Source of the DNA: an uncultured beta proteobacterium
GTDB lineage: Bacteria; Pseudomonadota; Gammaproteobacteria; Burkholderiales; Burkholderiaceae_C
Direction: 5' to 3'
DNA length: 7,855 nucleotides
Assembly: GCA_903859265.1 (NCBI GenBank)
Contig: CAIOLZ010000182.1
Coordinates: 1 to 7,855, forward strand
In this document: one piece after another, positions 6,278-7,855 of the stretch
Position numbering within the stretch: the stretch's first letter is position 1
Layout of the letters: every line of letters begins with the position of its first letter
Notes under the pieces: model-generated
The model's input: only the letters and a program-made list of their open reading frames with translations
What the model was told of the DNA's origin: nothing
The model's database searches: none
Translations under genes and position numbers: made by a program

Positions 6278-6409
6278 GGATGCCTCTTATGACTTGGTTC
6301 TGCTCCCCAGCAGATTGGACTGGAATGTTAGTGCAGTTGCGTGCAGCCAATGGGTCCAGTTTGGCACGGGACAGGGGTGCAATCCAAAACAAACTGACGC
6401 ACCCAGCAT
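6278..6409 (-). promoter_or_regulatory. Presumed promoter region of the puuC-gabT-glnT operon
   Basis: This 132-bp gap separates the porin terminator from the first operon gene and must hold the operon promoter if transcription stops at the terminator. No good -35/-10 pair is visible. It carries a direct repeat GTGCAG at 6331-6336 and 6341-6346 (10-bp period) and an imperfect inverted repeat TTGGCAC (6361-6367) with GTGCAA (6377-6382). These may be regulator contacts; the evidence is weak. Confidence 0.4.
6283..6287 (-). promoter_or_regulatory. Shine-Dalgarno site supporting the upstream start of the aldehyde dehydrogenase
   Basis: AGAGG on the minus strand stands five bases before the ATG at 6275-6277. 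The competing in-frame ATG at 6248-6250 is preceded only by GACGACAAAAATC, which has no clear site. Confidence 0.65.
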
Positions 6410-6439
6410 AAAAAAAGGCACCCGAATCGGGTGCCTTTT
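6410..6439 (-). terminator. Strong intrinsic terminator of the porin gene (possibly bidirectional)
   Basis: A perfect 12-bp stem (AAAAGGCACCCG, 6413-6424, with CGGGTGCCTTTT, 6428-6439) and a 3-nt loop is followed on the minus strand by a seven-T run (A-run 6410-6416). It begins 20 nt after the porin stop codon. On the plus strand the hairpin ends in TTTT, so weak activity that way is possible, though no plus-strand gene needs it. Confidence 0.93.
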
Positions 6440-6459
6440 AGCGAAGTAAATTTCCTATC

Positions 6460-7855
6460 TTAGAAATTCACCATGGCAGACAGCGCGAACAGGTTGTTGG
6501 TGCTGGTCGGGTTGCCACTATTGAAGTCATAGAACGCATTGGTTGAAGCAAAGTCACGTCTGAACTCACCGCGCAGCGTGGTGTTCTGATTCAGACGATA
6601 ACTGGCAGCAAGCGACAATGCTTGGCGGTTAGTACCAGTGGTAGGATCGGCCACATCCGGCCCAAAGCCATTGATGGCATCACCGGTATTGCTACCGCCC
6701 GCGTTGTACGTTCCCAGAGTAAAGATGCCCCCACCGTTTTGCTGGTTGTAGATGTAGTCAAAGCGGCCGGCCACCGACCACTTCGGACTCAGGCGCTCGG
6801 ACAGCAACAATGACAAACCTGACCAGTAAGAGGTTTGGGGATTGCCGTTGGCATCCAACGTGTAGGCACCATTTTGCTGCGAGCCAGTAACAAACTGCAG
6901 GTTGCCATTGAAGTCGCCGCGCGTGAAGTTGCCGTCGATTTCGAACTGATTAACTGTGCCTTCCCCTCCGTTCGGGGTCGCCATACCAGGAATGTAGTAC
7001 CCCGTGAACTCGAAGCCCCAGAATTCATTTTCAGTATAGGCCGCGTTATAAATAAAACCTTCGTTTTGGTTGGCCTGATTAGCACCGGCTGACAGCTTGC
7101 TGTCATTGCGGGAATTGTTCACATTGGCGGCAAAAAGCTTGAACTCCCAATATCCGGAATCACGCAAGAGGTCCAATCCCACACCGGTGTAGTACGAGGC
7201 ACCCGTGAAATCGAATAGCAGGTTGTGAGTGATAAAGTAGGTTGGGTAGCTTGGATACAACAGGTTCGTCGAAATGTTGTTTTCTCCGACATAGGTCGGA
7301 TACGTTGGCTCATAGCCAGATACGTCAGGTATCTGTCCAACCAACAGCCGGTTGTCGTTACCAGCAAAAGGTATGGAAGCAGAAGCTTCCTGAATAATCG
7401 ATGTCGGGGTGCCCGCAGCCGAGCTGGTCGAACTCTTAGTAGGCATTAATGTCAGATGGAACTTGGTTCCCCCTTCCATTTCCTTTTGAACGTCCAGGTA
7501 AGCGATGCCGAATACCGAATCGTCATAGGCAAATGTGTTGGGGTTATTGGCAAACGAGAAGCCAGACGCATTCTTGTTCTGGTCGTAGATATACACCGGG
7601 TTGATGCCTGCGCTGATGCGCAACTTGTTCATGCCGTTGGTTTCCTTCACATCGTCCGCCGCCTCAACCTTGGTCTTGATCCGGTTGAATTCTTCCAATG
7701 ACACCGTCGGCTCTGCGTCCGGCGCTGCGGCAGGTGCAGCGGTCATCGTGTGCGACTTGACCAGGTCCTGCAGCTCTTTCACCTGCGCCTTGAGCGCATC
7801 GATTTCACTTTGCATCTGCGTTGTGCTCTGTGCACTGGCCAACAGCGGAAACGCC
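6460..7855 (-). CDS. Outer-membrane beta-barrel porin-like protein, DUF3138 type (5' end outside window)
   Basis: Predicted to sit in the outer membrane and form a channel; the substrate is unknown. The frame is open to the window edge and begins in the end of a signal peptide, AFPLLASAQS, with a likely signal-peptidase cut after ASA, so the real start is beyond 7855. The TTG at 7840-7842 is inside that signal and is not the start. The mature protein opens with a short heptad-like helix (QMQSEIDALKAQVKELQDLV), then an Ala/Pro linker (TAAPAAAPDAEP), then EEFNRIKTKVEA, and a long region of alternating aromatic and polar strands such as THNLLFDFTGASYYTGVGL and GRFDYIYNQQNGGG. It ends ALSAMVNF; a terminal Phe is typical for BAM-dependent barrels. 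This layout matches my recollection of the DUF3138 family of Betaproteobacteria. At least 464 residues are visible. It is transcriptionally insulated from the amine operon by its terminator. Confidence 0.8.
   Translation of the reverse strand, partial: AFPLLASAQSTTQMQSEIDALKAQVKELQDLVKSHTMTAAPAAAPDAEPTVSLEEFNRIKTKVEAADDVKETNGMNKLRISAGINPVYIYDQNKNASGFSFANNPNTFAYDDSVFGIAYLDVQKEMEGGTKFHLTLMPTKSSTSSAAGTPTSIIQEASASIPFAGNDNRLLVGQIPDVSGYEPTYPTYVGENNISTNLLYPSYPTYFITHNLLFDFTGASYYTGVGLDLLRDSGYWEFKLFAANVNNSRNDSKLSAGANQANQNEGFIYNAAYTENEFWGFEFTGYYIPGMATPNGGEGTVNQFEIDGNFTRGDFNGNLQFVTGSQQNGAYTLDANGNPQTSYWSGLSLLLSERLSPKWSVAGRFDYIYNQQNGGGIFTLGTYNAGGSNTGDAINGFGPDVADPTTGTNRQALSLAASYRLNQNTTLRGEFRRDFASTNAFYDFNSGNPTSTNNLFALSAMVNF

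Noticed and set aside
6361..6382. Sigma-54 promoter (TGGCAC ... TGCA) in the puuC upstream region
   Set aside because: On the plus strand the GG-to-GC spacing is 14 bases instead of the required 10, and it points away from the operon. The best minus-strand match has 11.
7840..7842. TTG as the start of the porin gene
   Set aside because: The frame continues to the window edge and the upstream codons encode the end of a signal peptide, so the gene is simply cut by the window.
1..7855. CRISPR array, toxin-antitoxin, prophage or defence system
   Set aside because: No spaced repeats of array type, no characteristic small gene pairs and no phage or nuclease-like proteins; all coding space is taken by housekeeping and catabolic genes.

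Overview
The window looks like ordinary chromosomal DNA from a betaproteobacterium, most likely order Burkholderiales and close to Comamonadaceae such as Rhodoferax or Polaromonas. This rests on protein style only: a betaproteobacterial DUF3138-type porin, a Burkholderiales-like isocitrate lyase and ThrS N-terminus, and moderate-to-high GC in the genes. The exact genus cannot be set by eye. Every supportable gene lies on the minus strand, so transcription runs from high to low coordinates.

Layout in transcription order. At 7855-6460 is an outer-membrane beta-barrel protein of DUF3138 type. Its start lies outside the window, and a strong terminator follows at 6410-6439. At 6277-2111 is a tight three-gene operon: a PuuC-like aldehyde dehydrogenase, a GabT-type 4-aminobutyrate transaminase 25 nt downstream, and a type III glutamine-synthetase-family protein whose GTG start overlaps the gabT stop. 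The gap 2110-1817 (294 bp) has no gene; its central part is AT-rich, and it holds a weak possible terminator, a TTTCG/CGAAA inverted repeat and two perfect TCTTATATAAGA-type palindromes spaced 30 bp centre to centre. At 1816-497 is aceA (isocitrate lyase), ending in a clear intrinsic terminator at 440-472. At 237-1 is the 5' end of thrS, with a terminator-like hairpin in its leader.

The operon reads as amine catabolism. A GS-like ligase could gamma-glutamylate a polyamine or other amine, the aldehyde dehydrogenase would oxidise the derived aldehyde, and GabT would turn GABA plus 2-oxoglutarate into succinate semialdehyde plus glutamate. The oxidase (PuuB-like) and gamma-glutamyl-GABA hydrolase (PuuD-like) steps of the textbook Puu pathway are absent here and would have to be elsewhere. 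AceA, next downstream, feeds the glyoxylate shunt and seems to have its own operator region.

I found no mobile element, CRISPR array, phage gene, defence system or RNA gene. The most informative non-coding signal is the twin palindrome upstream of aceA. No clearly new multi-gene system is visible; the findings are modest leads.
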